43,496 nt of DNA, from the NCBI RefSeq assembly GCF_001276715.1, contig NZ_LIUQ01000054.1:241-43736 (forward strand), written 5' to 3'. Each line of letters begins with the position of its first letter. The first letter of the stretch is position 1. Below, piece by piece: positions 18,069 to 26,288 of the stretch. Source of the DNA: Planktothricoides sp. SR001 (GTDB lineage Bacteria > Cyanobacteriota > Cyanobacteriia > Cyanobacteriales > Laspinemataceae). The position numbers were made by a program, and so were the translations under genes. Below the pieces are notes generated by a model. The model did no database searches. It was given only the letters and a program-made list of their open reading frames with translations, and was not told the DNA's origin.

Positions 18069-20024
18069 ATGATTAGATATTTAATGAGATTGGTGTTTTG
18101 TGGAGTTTTTATGAGCATCAGCCTGCTAATATTTGACGAGCAGGCTAGGGCAGAGATGCTGACAAATTTATCAGTGGTTTTGCCGGAAGATGCGGTGGCA
18201 AATCAACCGGATATTGATGATAACTTTGGTTGGTCTCCAGAAGAAATGACATCGAATTGGCTGCCGGTTTTTACGGGGGATGATTCTCTGGAATTGTCGG
18301 ATATTTCTTTTGTTTCTTTTGACAGCGATCGCCCTATCATTGACCAAAACCTAACTCAAAATTATATAACTCAAAACCCACCGGCACCACCGCTTAATCC
18401 TCAACCCGACCCGAACCGCGATCGCTTTCCCCAACCAATCCCGGAACCGGAACCCACATCCCCAGAAGAGGAAGAAAATGTTCTCCCAGAACCCACCCCC
18501 ACAGAAATTCCTTTACCGACTGAATCCTCTGAACAATTTCTGGTTAAAAAAATCGAGATTGTGACTTCTACTGTACTCACGGAGGCAGAAATTCAACAGC
18601 TTGTTGCCCCCTTGGAAGGGAATTACATTACGGTGCAACAATTGAAAGAAGTTGCGGATACGATTACCCAAATTTATTTGGATCGAGGTTATATTACCTC
18701 TCGTGCTTTTATTCCTGACCAAACTTTAGATCAAACTGGCATTGTTAGAATTAATATTATTGAAGGAGTTTTAGAAGATGTTCAAGTTGAAGGGAATCGT
18801 CGCATTAATCCTTCTTATATTAAGAGGCGGATTTTTTTAGGGGCAAGTAGTCCGCTGAATACAGCCTTATTAGAAGATCAACTCAGATTACTCCGGCTGA
18901 ATCCGATTTTTGAAAATGTGGAAGCTTCTTTACGGGCTGGCAGTGAGATTGGTAAAAGTGTGCTCCTGGTAAGGATTAAAGAAGCCAGCCCTTTTGTGAA
19001 TAATTTTAGTGTGGATAATTTATCGCCGCCGTCGGTGGGTTCACAAAGAGCGGGAATAACTTTGGGTTGGCGCAATGTCACCGGATGGGGTGATGATATT
19101 TTGGGTTCATTTTATATTTCCGATGGGGATTCACAAGTTTATGATTTCTCCTATCGCGTGCCGGTGAATGCGATGAATGGCACGGTTCAATTACGAGTAG
19201 CCCCAAACCGGAATGGCATTGTCCAAGATGAATTTGAAGAATTAGAAATTCGGGGCAATTCAGAATTGTATGAACTGAGTTTTCGTCAGCCTTTGGCGCG
19301 ATCGCCTCGTGAAGAATTTGCCCTATCTTTGGCCTTAGCCCATCAAACAGGTCAGACCTTTACTTTCCAAGGCCCAACCCCTTTTGGCTTAGGCCCTGAT
19401 GAAGACGGAATCAGTCGCACCAGCGTGATTAAATTTGGCCAAGACTATATCCGACGGGATGTGCAGGGAGCTTGGTCGGTGCGATCGCAATTTACCCTAG
19501 GCACCGGCTGGTTGAATGCTACCGTCAACCCCGATCCCATTCCTGATGGTCGTTTTTTCAGTTGGACGGGACAATTGCAGCGCGTCCAACGGCTGAACAA
19601 CAATCACTTATTAATTATTCAAGGAGATCTACAACTTACACCCAATAGTCTATTATCTTCTCAGCAATTCGTGATTGGTGGCGGTAGTTCTTTACGGGGG
19701 TATCGGCAAAATGTCCGTTCTGGAGACAATGGCTTTCGCTTTTCCGTAGAAGACCGAATTACTGTGATTAGAAATACCTCTAACTTCTCCATCTTACAGG
19801 TTGCTCCATTTGTGGATATGGGCAGTATTTGGAATCATGGTGATAATCCTAATCCCTTACCAGATGAACAATTTTTAGTCGGCATCGGTGCGGGGGTGCT
19901 TTGGCAAGTAATTCCCGGTTTAAATATGCGGTTAGATTATGCCCGTCCTTTAATCTCTATAGACGATAAAGGCGACAATTTACAAGATGAAGGCTTTTAC
20001 TTTACCGTCAACTATGGATTTTAA
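18069..20024 (+). CDS. TpsB-type outer-membrane transporter (ShlB/FhaC/HecB family)
   Basis: Two-partner secretion pore that exports a TpsA substrate across the outer membrane. The ATG at 18069 gives a signal peptide (LVFCGVFMSISLLIF, cut probably after ARA) and has AGGAG upstream; the frame is also open from a TTG at 18024. A Pro/Glu-rich linker (about 100-150) precedes two POTRA-like modules (about 155-310: FLVKKIEIVTSTVLTEAEI, then IRINIIEGVLEDVQVEGNRRI). A 16-strand beta-barrel of the FhaC/BamA superfamily follows, with GGGSSLRGYRQN as the conserved VRGF/Y-like loop motif and a terminal aromatic, NYGF. In cyanobacteria such proteins usually serve large filamentous-haemagglutinin-like exoproteins; no TpsA gene is seen next to it. 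It ends at a strong bidirectional hairpin. Confidence 0.9.
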   Translation: MIRYLMRLVFCGVFMSISLLIFDEQARAEMLTNLSVVLPEDAVANQPDIDDNFGWSPEEMTSNWLPVFTGDDSLELSDISFVSFDSDRPIIDQNLTQNYITQNPPAPPLNPQPDPNRDRFPQPIPEPEPTSPEEEENVLPEPTPTEIPLPTESSEQFLVKKIEIVTSTVLTEAEIQQLVAPLEGNYITVQQLKEVADTITQIYLDRGYITSRAFIPDQTLDQTGIVRINIIEGVLEDVQVEGNRRINPSYIKRRIFLGASSPLNTALLEDQLRLLRLNPIFENVEASLRAGSEIGKSVLLVRIKEASPFVNNFSVDNLSPPSVGSQRAGITLGWRNVTGWGDDILGSFYISDGDSQVYDFSYRVPVNAMNGTVQLRVAPNRNGIVQDEFEELEIRGNSELYELSFRQPLARSPREEFALSLALAHQTGQTFTFQGPTPFGLGPDEDGISRTSVIKFGQDYIRRDVQGAWSVRSQFTLGTGWLNATVNPDPIPDGRFFSWTGQLQRVQRLNNNHLLIIQGDLQLTPNSLLSSQQFVIGGGSSLRGYRQNVRSGDNGFRFSVEDRITVIRNTSNFSILQVAPFVDMGSIWNHGDNPNPLPDEQFLVGIGAGVLWQVIPGLNMRLDYARPLISIDDKGDNLQDEGFYFTVNYGF

Positions 20025-20037
20025 ATGATCGGGAATC

Positions 20038-20072
20038 AAAAACCCTTATAAGCCTTAGCCTATAAGGGTTTT
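20038..20072. terminator. Bidirectional terminator between tpsB-like gene and trnL
   Basis: AAAACCCTTATA and TATAAGGGTTTT form a 12-bp stem around AGCCTTAGCC, with A-runs on one side and T-runs on the other. It can stop both the plus-strand transporter transcript and the minus-strand tRNA transcript, which converge here. Confidence 0.85.
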
Positions 20073-20079
20073 AATAATA

Positions 20080-20385
20080 TGGGGGCGGTGGGACTTGAAC
20101 CCACACGGCTATCACTAGCCAACGGATTTTCATTCTCTCGCAGCTTTCGCTACTACCTAATGGCTTTGAGAATTGGACTCTCTCTTTACCCTCGTCTGAA
20201 CGTTAGGGTAGCTCCCGTCGAGTCTCTGCACCTTCCGAATCTTGAATAATTTCGGCTTGGCTCAGGATTGCCTTGTCTGTGAGCAGATTTAGGTTTCCCT
20301 GAATTTGAGAGCATTCACTTGCCAGATTTCTCCAACAAGGCTCAATTTCTTAAGTCCGTAGCGTCTACCATTCCGCCACGCCCCC
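20080..20385 (-). tRNA. trnL: tRNA-Leu (UAA), interrupted by a group I intron
   Basis: The acceptor stem GGGGGCG (20385-20379) pairs with CGCCCCC (20087-20081), with A as discriminator at 20080 and no encoded CCA. Exon 1 (20385-20352) ends at anticodon position 34 after ACGGACTT. Exon 2 (20130-20080) starts AAAATCCGT, so the spliced anticodon loop is CTTAAAA with anticodon UAA. The long variable arm expected of tRNA-Leu and the T arm GGGTTCAAGTCCC are present in exon 2. It reads Leu UUA codons. Confidence 0.96.
20131..20351 (-). ncRNA. Group I intron in trnL(UAA)
   Basis: This 221-base intron lies between anticodon positions 34 and 35, the conserved site of cyanobacterial and plastid trnL introns. 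The exon ends in U and the intron ends in G, as self-splicing group I chemistry requires. Conserved core pieces are visible on the minus strand, including AATCCTGAGCCAAGC (P/Q), GTGCAGAGACTCGACGGGAGC (R region and G-binding site) and AAGAGAGAGTCC (S region). No homing-endonuclease ORF is present. It is short, so it probably self-splices. Confidence 0.95.
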
Positions 20386-20879
20386 TGGCTTAATTTGCCG
20401 GATAATTGGATGCTTACCTGTGATGGCAGGCATCTTTTGCTCTAGCGAATCAGCACGCATCATTATTAACCATTTTTTTTGTAAAGTCAACTACCCTGAG
20501 CAAAATTCTTGATTTTCATCGGCAGCATCACTGTTTCCCAGGGCGATCGCCCATCAGTGCCCCGTGGCAGGCAGTCAGTTATCTATGTTAGACTAGCCAA
20601 CAGGATCGCAATCAAGAGTCCCAGTAAGAACTCTGGTCAGTGAAAATTCTGGGGACAATGTTCACCAGACGCCAAACCGGAAATCCACCCCGGACTGACC
20701 CCGTTGAAATTCATTAGAATCTCATCCCTGGGTTCCCATCGGGTTACAAGATATCTTGATTGTATTTAAATTACATTAAAGATCGCTCAAATTGTTCCGG
20801 CGAGTTTTCGCTCATTTGACTTGCTTAAAACTGGAACTGTCACTTGATTAATTGACCAGTCTCATCCCCAGAAATACTT
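20386..20879. other. Spacer between trnL and the DUF760 gene
   Basis: About 490 bases with divergent promoters expected (trnL leftwards, DUF760 rightwards). No gene, array or strong palindrome was recognised. Confidence 0.5.
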
Positions 20880-21215
20880 ATGGTAGATCAACCCAATTTT
20901 ATGAATTCCAATACCGATTCTGTAGATGCCAATCAATTGCTGAAATATCTGCGGCACCAGCCCCCAGAAGTCTTAGCAAATATGGCCAAATCTGCTTCTA
21001 CAGAAATCAAGGAAATTATCTCCCAAAATGTGCAAGGAATGATGGGAGTTCTACCATCAGAAAACTTTGATATTCAAATCACCACCAATCGCGAAAATTT
21101 AGCCGGTTTATTAGCTTCAGCCATGATGACAGGCTATTTTTTGCACAAAATGGAACAGCGAATGCACTTGGAGAAAAGTTTAGCCTCGATTAGTTCTTTA
21201 GATGATGACAGTTAA
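20880..21215 (+). CDS. DUF760 family protein
   Basis: A 111-residue soluble protein of the DUF760 family, conserved in cyanobacteria and plant plastids. The family signature is clear in the second half: VQGMMGVLPSENFDIQITTN, then RENLAGLLASAMMTGYFLHK and EQRMHLEKSL. The N-terminal part (LLKYLRHQPPEVLANMAKSAS) is the usual helical region. Biochemical function is not established. ATG at 20880 is the first start; an alternative ATG lies at residue 8. It is monocistronic in appearance, with about 170 bases to the J-domain gene downstream. Confidence 0.9.
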   Translation: MVDQPNFMNSNTDSVDANQLLKYLRHQPPEVLANMAKSASTEIKEIISQNVQGMMGVLPSENFDIQITTNRENLAGLLASAMMTGYFLHKMEQRMHLEKSLASISSLDDDS

Positions 21216-21387
21216 AATCGATCGGCATTAGTGGCACTGGTTCACTCTGTTTTGATCCAGTTAATTATGCTTGACTTAAATGCTTAAATCCTTATTTAAT
21301 TCTAGGATTTAAGCCTTGTTTGTTTCGTTCCAGCTTTAACCAAAAATCCTCGAATCAAAATTCACGGTTTCTAGCATTTTTACTTCT

Positions 21388-22008
21388 ATGAATATTGAAG
21401 AATCTTATCGATTATTGGGTTTAACAGTGGATGCAACTCTCGAAGAAGTGAAGAAATCGTACCGACTATTGGCGAGAAAATATCATCCCGATGTAAATCC
21501 TCAAGATTTGAGATCCCACGATAAGTTTATTGAGATTAATCAAGCGTATAATTTTCTGCTTGGCATCGCCAAACCGCCCGGTGAAAAGTTAGATGAAGTG
21601 CGATCGGCATCGGCCTCATCATCAACAAAAACACCACCCCAGACGCGGGTTACTGCTAAAAAATCAAATACTCGACAGGATTTTGAGCTTACGGATCCGG
21701 AAAAATTACTAAAGCAAAAAGCATATTTAGAATTACAGGGATTTTTACAAAATAAACGCTTTGCTCGCGCTGTTGTATTAACCGAAGCACTGATACAAAG
21801 AATTCCGCAAGATCCGGATGTAAAAGAGTGGTTAGCCAGCGCTTATCAGCGCTTGGCTAGTCAATTAATTACAGAGAAAAAATTAGAGCAAGCGAGAATA
21901 TATTTAAAAAAAGCACTCCGCACCGATCCGCACAATCGATCTCTGTGGGTAGAAGTAGAACGAGATTTTCGGCGACTAGAGCAGATGATTCGAGCGTCAA
22001 AACTCTAA
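21388..22008 (+). CDS. J-domain protein with TPR-like C-terminus
   Basis: DnaJ-type co-chaperone of 206 residues. The J domain covers residues about 3-63 (YRLLGLTVDATLEEVKKSYR) with an intact HPD motif in KYHPDVNP, needed to stimulate the ATPase of a DnaK/Hsp70 partner. A Ser/Thr/Pro-rich linker (about 70-100) leads into helices that resemble two TPR units (about 120-200: AVVLTEALIQRIPQDPDVKEW and ARIYLKKALRTDPHNRSLWV). There is no Gly/Phe region or zinc centre, so it is a class III J protein that probably targets Hsp70 to a specific client; the client is unknown. Confidence 0.88.
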   Translation: MNIEESYRLLGLTVDATLEEVKKSYRLLARKYHPDVNPQDLRSHDKFIEINQAYNFLLGIAKPPGEKLDEVRSASASSSTKTPPQTRVTAKKSNTRQDFELTDPEKLLKQKAYLELQGFLQNKRFARAVVLTEALIQRIPQDPDVKEWLASAYQRLASQLITEKKLEQARIYLKKALRTDPHNRSLWVEVERDFRRLEQMIRASKL

Positions 22009-22071
22009 AAACCGAGTTTCTGACCCTGATTGAATCAGATCAAATCAATCATTTTCTTTCAGAAACCGGGC
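22009..22071. repeat. Inverted AAACCGAGTTTCTGA / TTCAGAAACCGGG pair
   Basis: Immediately after the J-domain stop codon. AAACCGAGTTTCTGA and TTCAGAAACCGGG can pair over about 35 bases, a loose terminator-like hairpin. It belongs to the same repeat family as the terminator at 2.62 kb. Confidence 0.55.
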
Positions 22072-22121
22072 TGATGTTTAAGCGATCGCACTGCCTGTCA
22101 TCGAATCCTTCAAAAAATCCC

Positions 22122-22207
22122 AGACAAGAATGCAGAATTACAACCAGATACCCCCCCAACCCTGATGGCGGATTCGGAGGGCTTTTTGGATTTAGGCATT
22201 CTTGTCT
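22122..22207. repeat. Small element with 12-bp perfect terminal inverted repeats
   Basis: AGACAAGAATGC at the left end is exactly mirrored by GCATTCTTGTCT at the right end, 86 bases in total. It lies between the J-domain gene and trpA, which converge here, so it could be a MITE or the convergent terminator. Confidence 0.6.
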
Positions 22208-22275
22208 ATTTTATGCAACGTCTCTATCCAACCGGAAAAATTTTTCCACTGAATTAAGAACAGTTAACGAAACAG

Positions 22276-23082
22276 TTAACGAATTGCTGACTTGAGACTG
22301 GCGCAAAAATCCCCGATCGCCTTTAATCCTTCAGCGGGAGTTCCATCGGCTAACCGTTTGACAAAGGCACTGCCCACAATCACCGCATCAGCGCCCCAAT
22401 TTTTCACCTGGGTGGCTTGTTCTGGGTCAGAAATACCAAAACCTACCCCAATGGGTTTGTCGGTCAAATCTCTAATCTGAGTCAGTAAATCTTTCGCCCG
22501 GGATTGAATTTCCGTTCTCATCCCCGTCACCCCAGTGACGCTGACTAAATAAATAAATCCCTGAGACTGTTCGGCGATCGCGTGAATCCGGTCTTTGGGA
22601 GTGGTCGGCGCCACCAATAACACCACGGAAATTCCGTGGGCTGTGGCTACTTTAATCACCTCAGCGGATTCTTCCAACGGCAAATCGGGCACCACCAACC
22701 CTTTGACCCCAGCTTGGGCAATTTGTTGGCAAAAAGTTTCTAACCCGCGATGCAAAATCGGGTTGTAATAAGTAAACAAAATAATCGGTGCTTTCAGATG
22801 TGGCGTCACTTGGGCCAGCATTTCTAACACATCATCTAACCGGGTGCCCCGTTGCAAAGCGCGAGTGGCTGCGGCTTGAATCACTGGCCCATCGGCCAAG
22901 GGATCCGAATAGGGAACACCGAGTTCAATCAGATCGGCCCCGTTGCGATCTAGGATTTGCAAAGCCTGGGCCGTTGTCTCCAAGTCAGGATCGCCAGCAG
23001 TGATAAAAGGAATTAAGGCACATTCGGGGGATCCCTGATGGGAATCACGCAGAGACGCAAAGCATTGTTGAACCGAGTTCAT
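22276..23082 (-). CDS. trpA: Tryptophan synthase alpha chain
   Basis: Cleaves indole-3-glycerol phosphate to indole and glyceraldehyde 3-phosphate and channels indole to TrpB in the last step of tryptophan synthesis. The 268-residue length is normal. A TIM barrel is visible with the catalytic pair in [15 protein letters not shown] (Glu about 53, Asp about 64). The entrance loop [10 protein letters not shown], the [10 protein letters not shown] segment and the phosphate-binding IGVGFGIS and [10 protein letters not shown] motifs are all intact. The start is the ATG at 23080-23082. It stands alone, without trpB or other trp genes, as is common in cyanobacteria where trp genes are scattered. Confidence 0.97.
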   Translation of the reverse strand: MNSVQQCFASLRDSHQGSPECALIPFITAGDPDLETTAQALQILDRNGADLIELGVPYSDPLADGPVIQAAATRALQRGTRLDDVLEMLAQVTPHLKAPIILFTYYNPILHRGLETFCQQIAQAGVKGLVVPDLPLEESAEVIKVATAHGISVVLLVAPTTPKDRIHAIAEQSQGFIYLVSVTGVTGMRTEIQSRAKDLLTQIRDLTDKPIGVGFGISDPEQATQVKNWGADAVIVGSAFVKRLADGTPAEGLKAIGDFCASLKSAIR

Positions 23083-23255
23083 TCTTTATATAGATAATAA
23101 TTTTTTCTTGGCTAACCTCAAAATACTTTACTACAGTCGCTACAGGTTTAAACCTGTGCCAATCTAGACAATTTTGGGGAGAACAATGGCGATCGCTCTC
23201 TCTGGTCTGGCAAAGATTGATTCAGGATCCGCCCGGATATACAGTCTTTGGGCAA

Positions 23256-23554
23256 GACCGATGAAAGATTAGACCAGTTAGCCTCTCTGGTGGCAAGAAA
23301 TGCGATCGCTAGTGAAAGAAATGCGATCGGGCTATGGAAAGAATAGAACAGCTAGTAGAAAGTAATGCCCGCGTGATTCAAGTCTTAGCTAATGCCTTCG
23401 CAGAAGCGAAATAGGAAAGAGATGCTTTATTTCGGCGATGAACAACAGGCAAATATTGAAACAGGCAGAAATTCGGGGGATGCAATTGGAAAATCGCCGG
23501 ATTATTGATATTTTGCTGAACCAGTCAAACCAACAAGATAATTCCCCAGAATAG
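23256..23554 (+). pseudogene. Decayed copy of the coiled-coil gene at 35474
   Basis: Nucleotide sequence is closely alike over about 300 bases to the intact gene at 35474-35818, in the same orientation, from GATGAAAGATTAGACCAGTT to the final CCAGAATAG. Lesions relative to the intact copy include loss of the ATG region, a deletion within the AMERHDRAMERQ repeats, GAG to TAG in the KEERDAL segment, and deletions of about five bases around CGGCGCATGG and ATTGAGCGACAACAGG. No product is expected. The surrounding 23083-23710 spacer holds nothing else recognised. Confidence 0.9.
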
Positions 23555-23710
23555 CCAGCGTTTTTTTCTAGAAAAGAATTCGCCTCTAATAGAGATATAG
23601 AAATAATTAGGGGCGTTTATAATTGACTGTTGAGCGTTAATTTTTGATGTTTATAAATGACAATTATCGACGATAATAGACAGAGTAATAATCATTTTAT
23701 TCATACTATT

Positions 23711-25057
23711 CTAAAATTTATTTTTCACATATTGTTGAATAGCCGGTTGCAGGGTGAAGCGCGATCGCCCCTTTCCTTTTACCTTTTCAATTAAACCGCG
23801 TTTTAATAAAGATTGCACCGCTTTTAATAAGTCAGACTCCGAGAGAGGTAAATCTGGCGGATGTGCGGAAATATCCCCGGCTGTTTCTTGGCGGGCTAAC
23901 CAACAAAGCGCTTGTTTTTCTATCTGGGATAATCGTTGATAATGTTCTTGCAATATTATTTCTAAATCTCCCAAAAATACACTCTCACCGGATAAGAAAT
24001 CAGCCACGCTGCCGTCAAAGAGTTCTTGAATCGTATTGGCCGCTATATTCAACCATAAAGGATTGCCGTTGTAAAGTTGAATTAATTCTAACCATCTATC
24101 TTGGTCGGTTAATTCCATTTCAGTTAATATTTCTTTGGCGGATTCCCCTAAACCATCAATTTTTAATGTGCGGCAGGGACTTTTTATCCCTTCTAAGGTG
24201 GCAATTTCTATGGGTTTTTCCCAACTGAGAATTAGCAGGCAACTTTGGTGAGGAGTGGTGGCTATTTGTTTGAGAAATTTGCTGTAATATTGGCAGTCTG
24301 GTCGGTAAGTACCCGCTAATTCTCCACTGGTAAATAGTTCTTGGAAGTCATCGAGAATGATGAGGCAACGATGCGATCGCAAACAGTCGATTAACGATGC
24401 TGATTTTGTTTCTGTTTGTGGGGAGAGAAATTGGATTAAATCGGTTTTCAGGGATTCTAAACTGGGGGCGTTGCTACAGTTGCGCCATAAGAGGCGATCG
24501 AAGTTATCTTTAATTTGTGTCACCAGTTCCACTGCCAGGGAGGTTTTGCCAATACCCGATAACCCGATAATAGTAACAATCGGGTTTTTTTCTTCGAGGA
24601 TCCATTGTTTGAGGGTGTTGACTTCCTGGATGCGGTTGTAGAGGCGATCGCGCTTGGGAACTTCCGTTAAATCGTGGCGTTTTTCGGTTTTAACTTTATC
24701 TGGGTTGCTAATTGAGCGTTTTTTTCCTGCTTTTGGATAGGGACACTGTTCGCTACAAAAGTTATTTTTATCACCAATTTGTACGTTAGAAATATAAGAA
24801 AAAGCCCCATTTTCTAAAATTGATTTTACATTAGATTTTTTAACATTTTCTTCCAGTACATTCGAGAGAATTTGCCATAATTCCGAAGCTTCCTTTCTCA
24901 CATGATGCTTACTGCAATGTCGATCGTCTCCTATTTTTTCGTAAGTTTCCCGTTGCCAAACCCCCTCTAAAATGGCCATTTGCAGAGAATCCAAATGTTT
25001 TCCTGTTTTCGCAAAAACGCGATCGTCAGTCCACTTTAAAGCTTCTTCAATATCCAT
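23711..25057 (-). CDS. Short STAND ATPase with VMAP-M9-like HTH and NB-ARC
   Basis: A 448-residue regulatory ATPase. Residues 1-85 match the helix-turn-helix found at the N-terminus of vWA-MoxR-associated (VMAP) STAND proteins (EEALKWTDDRVFAKTGKHL, LQMAILEGVWQRETYEKIG, CSKHHVRKEASELWQIL). A linker with several Cys follows. The NB-ARC ATPase (about 140-400) has Walker A GLSGIGKTSLA, Walker B CLIILDDF and GNPLWL where GLPLAL is usual, and a winged-helix region follows to the end (LLKAVQSLLKRGLIEKV). Relatives usually continue into WD40 or pentapeptide sensors; here the protein stops after the winged helix, so the sensor is missing or supplied in trans. Such proteins are often linked to conflict systems, but the effector here is unknown. 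The promoter region carries repeated TCCTAC boxes. Confidence 0.85.
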   Translation of the reverse strand: MDIEEALKWTDDRVFAKTGKHLDSLQMAILEGVWQRETYEKIGDDRHCSKHHVRKEASELWQILSNVLEENVKKSNVKSILENGAFSYISNVQIGDKNNFCSEQCPYPKAGKKRSISNPDKVKTEKRHDLTEVPKRDRLYNRIQEVNTLKQWILEEKNPIVTIIGLSGIGKTSLAVELVTQIKDNFDRLLWRNCSNAPSLESLKTDLIQFLSPQTETKSASLIDCLRSHRCLIILDDFQELFTSGELAGTYRPDCQYYSKFLKQIATTPHQSCLLILSWEKPIEIATLEGIKSPCRTLKIDGLGESAKEILTEMELTDQDRWLELIQLYNGNPLWLNIAANTIQELFDGSVADFLSGESVFLGDLEIILQEHYQRLSQIEKQALCWLARQETAGDISAHPPDLPLSESDLLKAVQSLLKRGLIEKVKGKGRSRFTLQPAIQQYVKNKF

Positions 25058-25108
25058 AGATGTTACATCGGGTTTGAGTCTGGTTTCAGGCTATATTATC
25101 ATACTTTT

Positions 25109-25281
25109 TCCTACTTTTTCCTACTTTTGGGGATAAAATCCTCTTTTTTCCTACTAAATCAGGTGCAACGTGGCTTTAAAAGTTCCTACAAAATCCTACT
25201 TTTCGGGGTTGGCAGACCTGAAGTGGAGTGGTAAAATAAAATCTTATTCAGTGATTTTTTGATCAACTATAGGATTCCTAC
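25109..25281. promoter_or_regulatory. Repeated TCCTAC boxes upstream of the STAND ATPase gene
   Basis: TCCTAC, within longer TTTTTCCTACTTTT contexts, starts at 25109, 25119, 25149, 25184, 25194 and 25276. In the direction of the minus-strand gene this reads GTAGGA. Two pairs are spaced exactly 10 bases and another interval is 30, so several sites face the same side of the helix. This fits an operator array, perhaps for the HTH of the adjacent protein; that assignment is inference. Confidence 0.45.
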
Positions 25282-25312
25282 AGCGGTTTTCTACTGAGGA
25301 AACCACACCCGT

Positions 25313-25741
25313 CCGCCATCATTTTAATGATGGCGGCCTCATAGCGCAAGTCGGATAAATCTGAAATCTTGCACCAGTTGCAACAACCGGCGGGGATTAA
25401 AATCCCCGCCTAACATATCAAGTCGGTTGAAACCGACTCAAATACTTTTAATATAATGCTTCTAGTCGGTTTTAATTGACTGTAGGGGTCAACGGCCGTT
25501 GACCCCTACAGGCGGGGATTAAAATCCCCGCCGGATCGCGGGGTTACACAAAAGCTTGTTGAAAATGGCGCAAGATTTCAGATAAATCCGACTAACCATG
25601 CTTGGTAGGGGTCAACGGCTGTTGACCCGTACAGAATTTTAGTTGGTTTTAACCGACTGTAGGGGTCAACGGCCGTTGACCCGTACAGAATTTTAGTCGG
25701 TTTTAACCGACTGTAGGGGTCAACGGCCGTTGACCCCTACA
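25313..25741. repeat. Mosaic of three interleaved palindrome families
   Basis: GGCGGGGATTAAAATCCCCG palindromes at 25389 and 25511; GTAGGGGTCAACGGCCGTTG palindromes at about 25481, 25605, 25659 and 25712; and AGTCGGTTTTAACCGACT palindromes between them. CCGCCATCATTTTAATGATG lies at the left end. The last part is a tandem unit of 53-54 bases. The whole 25058-26288 spacer has no convincing gene. Confidence 0.85.
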
Positions 25742-25935
25742 GGCGGGAATTAATTCCCTGGCGGTTAACGGTTAATGTGGTTTATTAATCTAAAAACCTC
25801 TGTAAATCCACTGGGGGGCAAGACTTATGTTTGTCGGATTACAGCAATTTTCTCCGCGAATAAACCACAAATACCTGTACACCAACCCAAGCATGACCGC
25901 AGATAAGTAGACGGGCAAAAATAAATTCACCACAG

Positions 25936-26032
25936 ACCCCATTAGAAGAAAATCTGTCATTCCCGCGCAGGCGGGAATCCAAAGATTTATGCCGGGGAAC
26001 GAAAAGTGCAATTAATTATGTTCACCTACTTA
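25936..26032 (+). repeat. Inverted-repeat copy A (partner at 35865)
   Basis: From ACCCCATTAGAAG through the small palindrome CATTCCCGCGCAGGCGGGAA to CAATTAATTATGTTCACC and TACTTA. The reverse complement occurs at 35865-35960 with only scattered differences. The two copies face each other around the accessory cluster. Confidence 0.85.
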
Positions 26033-26288
26033 ATAGGGCGAAGCATTCGGGTAAACAGTTAATTGTAAAAACCGATAAGTTCACTGCCTTTACAAATATT
26101 AAATGAACTGCGGTCAAGATCCTGTCCCTACTGCGGTCAAGGTAGTGCTAGATCGCGGTTCAGTAAGAAAGAAAACCGCTGTAAGGTGCGATAACGAGTC
26201 GCACTATCCCTCAGAAATATAAGACTTACTAGACTAACAAAATCGAAAATTATAGTTTCCCTGTGCTGCTATCCCTGGTAAGAACAAC

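Noticed and set aside
25313-25741. CRISPR array
   Set aside because: Repeats are palindromic, unequal and abut each other; there are no uniform unique spacers and no cas genes in the window.
25790-26011. 73-codon minus-strand ORF
   Set aside because: Overlaps the inverted-repeat element and its small palindrome; translation (FPGINLWIPACAGMT) is the usual artefact of CATTCCCGC repeats.
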